Below the pieces are notes generated by a model. It searched no databases. It was not told the origin of the DNA and saw nothing but the letters and a program-made list of their open reading frames with translations. From assembly GCA_017630975.1 (NCBI GenBank), contig JAGBUF010000059.1:1-5935 (forward strand): DNA of 5,935 nucleotides, written 5' to 3'. Positions within the stretch are counted from its first letter, which is position 1. Every line of letters begins with the position of its first letter. Made by a program: the position numbers and the translations under genes. Positions 4,960 through 5,935 of the stretch are shown here, one piece after another. The DNA is from Paraprevotella sp. (GTDB lineage: Bacteria > Bacteroidota > Bacteroidia > Bacteroidales > Bacteroidaceae).

Positions 4960-5935
4960 CTACTCCCCACTGAGGTCAACGATATACGATAGGATTTCTA
5001 CGGCTTCTTTTACCGAATGAACATCTTTGATAAGCATTGAACGACGTTCCTTGACTTCGCGCAGTTGACAACGATGCATGTTCATCGTCATGTATTGGAT
5101 ACACTGTCCGAAAGCCTTACTCTGGAAATATGGACTATCTTCTTCTTTCACGAAATAGAGAGACATACGACCGGCTTTCAAGAAGATTTTCTCCGCTCCC
5201 AGATGTTTTCCTAACCTACGCAATGCGACGACACGAATCAGTTCTTCGCCCTCGGGAGGTATCTCGCCGAAACGGTCCTTCATCCTGCTGCGGAATGCTT
5301 CTACATCTTCATCCCGCTCCAGACTGTACAACTCTCGATAGAGCAACATACGTTCACTGCTACTGGGCACGTAGGATTCCGAAAACGACATTTGCAAATC
5401 ACTTTCCAAAGCACAGTCATCCACAAAGGTATCACCACTCAAATCATTACCTTTACGAATTTCATCGGCATATAGTTCTTTGAACTCCTCATTCTTCAAT
5501 TCCTTGACAGCCTCCGAAAGGATCTTCTGATAAGTTTCATACCCCAAATCGGCAATAAAGCCACTCTGTTCAGCTCCCAAAAGGTTACCTGCACCACGAA
5601 TGTCCAAATCCTGCATAGCGATATGTATACCTGAACCTAAATCGCTGAAATTCTCAATCGCCTGTAAGCGGCGACGGGCCTCTGCAGTCAGTCCAGCCAA
5701 CGGAGGCGCCATCAGATAGCAGAATGCCTTTTTGTTGCTTCGCCCCACTCGTCCGCGCATCTGATGCAGGTCACTCAGTCCGAAGTTTTGTGCCCCATTG
5801 ATGATAATCGTATTTGCATTGGGGATATCTACTCCACTTTCTATAATCGTGGTGGAAATCAACACATCATAATCGTAGTTGACAAAGTCGAAAATAACCT
5901 TTTCCAACTCCTCCGGTGCCATCCTGCCATGTCCC
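4960..5935 (-). CDS. mfd: Transcription-repair coupling factor Mfd, C-terminal part (runs off right edge)
   Basis: The last 324 codons of mfd; the 5' part lies beyond the right edge. Mfd is an ATP-driven DNA translocase that displaces RNA polymerase stalled at lesions and recruits UvrA for nucleotide excision repair. Visible are the end of the RecG-like superfamily 2 motor: GHGRMAPEELEKV at the edge, motif V STTIIESGVDIP (about 5821-5856) and motif VI QMRGRVGR with its arginines (5740-5763). The TRCF-specific stretch IHIAMQDLDIRGAGNLLGAE follows, and then the C-terminal regulatory domain, which ends at TAG 4960-4962. The Met codon at 5922 is internal: the frame is open to the edge (GHGR precedes it). 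All motifs seen are intact. The gene is visibly richer in G+C than the genes to its left, as expected for a conserved core gene beside accessory surface genes. It has no evident functional tie to the fimbrial genes. Confidence 0.95.
   Translation of the reverse strand, partial: GHGRMAPEELEKVIFDFVNYDYDVLISTTIIESGVDIPNANTIIINGAQNFGLSDLHQMRGRVGRSNKKAFCYLMAPPLAGLTAEARRRLQAIENFSDLGSGIHIAMQDLDIRGAGNLLGAEQSGFIADLGYETYQKILSEAVKELKNEEFKELYADEIRKGNDLSGDTFVDDCALESDLQMSFSESYVPSSSERMLLYRELYSLERDEDVEAFRSRMKDRFGEIPPEGEELIRVVALRRLGKHLGAEKIFLKAGRMSLYFVKEEDSPYFQSKAFGQCIQYMTMNMHRCQLREVKERRSMLIKDVHSVKEAVEILSYIVDLSGE

Noticed and set aside
5130..5483. A 117-codon plus-strand ORF
   Set aside because: It is fully inside mfd on the other strand, with no recognisable domain; a shadow of a conserved gene.
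1..5935. CRISPR array, tRNA, rRNA or insertion sequence
   Set aside because: I found no regularly spaced repeats, no cloverleaf or rRNA-like stretch, and no transposase or terminal inverted repeats.

Overview
The window looks like chromosomal DNA of a Bacteroidales bacterium, most likely Bacteroides or a close relative. Three things point there: a promoter of the Bacteroides type (TTTG, 20-nt spacer, TAnnTTTG), a DUF3575 / DUF5119 / fimbrillin-family gene series, and very A+T-rich surface-protein genes next to a more G+C-rich housekeeping gene. Every gene I accept is on the minus strand, so transcription runs from the right edge to the left.

Right part (4960-5935): the 3' end of mfd, the transcription-repair coupling factor, cut by the window edge. 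Just beyond its stop lies a hairpin plus T-run that could terminate mfd. The -33 element of a good Bacteroides promoter sits inside the loop of that hairpin.

Middle (4287-4959): the promoter should start a transcript near 4899-4905 with a leader of about 260 nt. The leader holds a small terminator-like hairpin, a 5-bp hairpin, and a long stack of nested helices (4666-4802, 46 pairs) ending 26 nt before the start of a small helix-turn-helix gene (4394-4639). Between that gene and the next lies a cluster of perfect palindromes.

Left part (1-4286): four closely spaced genes in the order DUF3575 envelope protein, DUF5119 lipoprotein, fimbrillin-family lipoprotein, and a second fimbrillin-family lipoprotein that runs off the left edge. 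Gaps are 38, 2 and 38 nt, so they probably form one operon. By analogy with the type V (FimA/Mfa-like) pili of Bacteroidia, the lipoproteins would be exported as lipidated precursors, trimmed after an arginine by a surface protease and assembled into a surface fibre. The DUF3575 protein would be an envelope partner. This functional picture is inference from family and gene order.

The two observations most worth following are the long structured leader RNA, which contains a competing alternative helix, and the end of the DUF3575 gene. There, loss of one A from an A7 run would open a second reading frame that continues the Lys/Glu-rich tail for 28 codons into the start of the DUF5119 gene.
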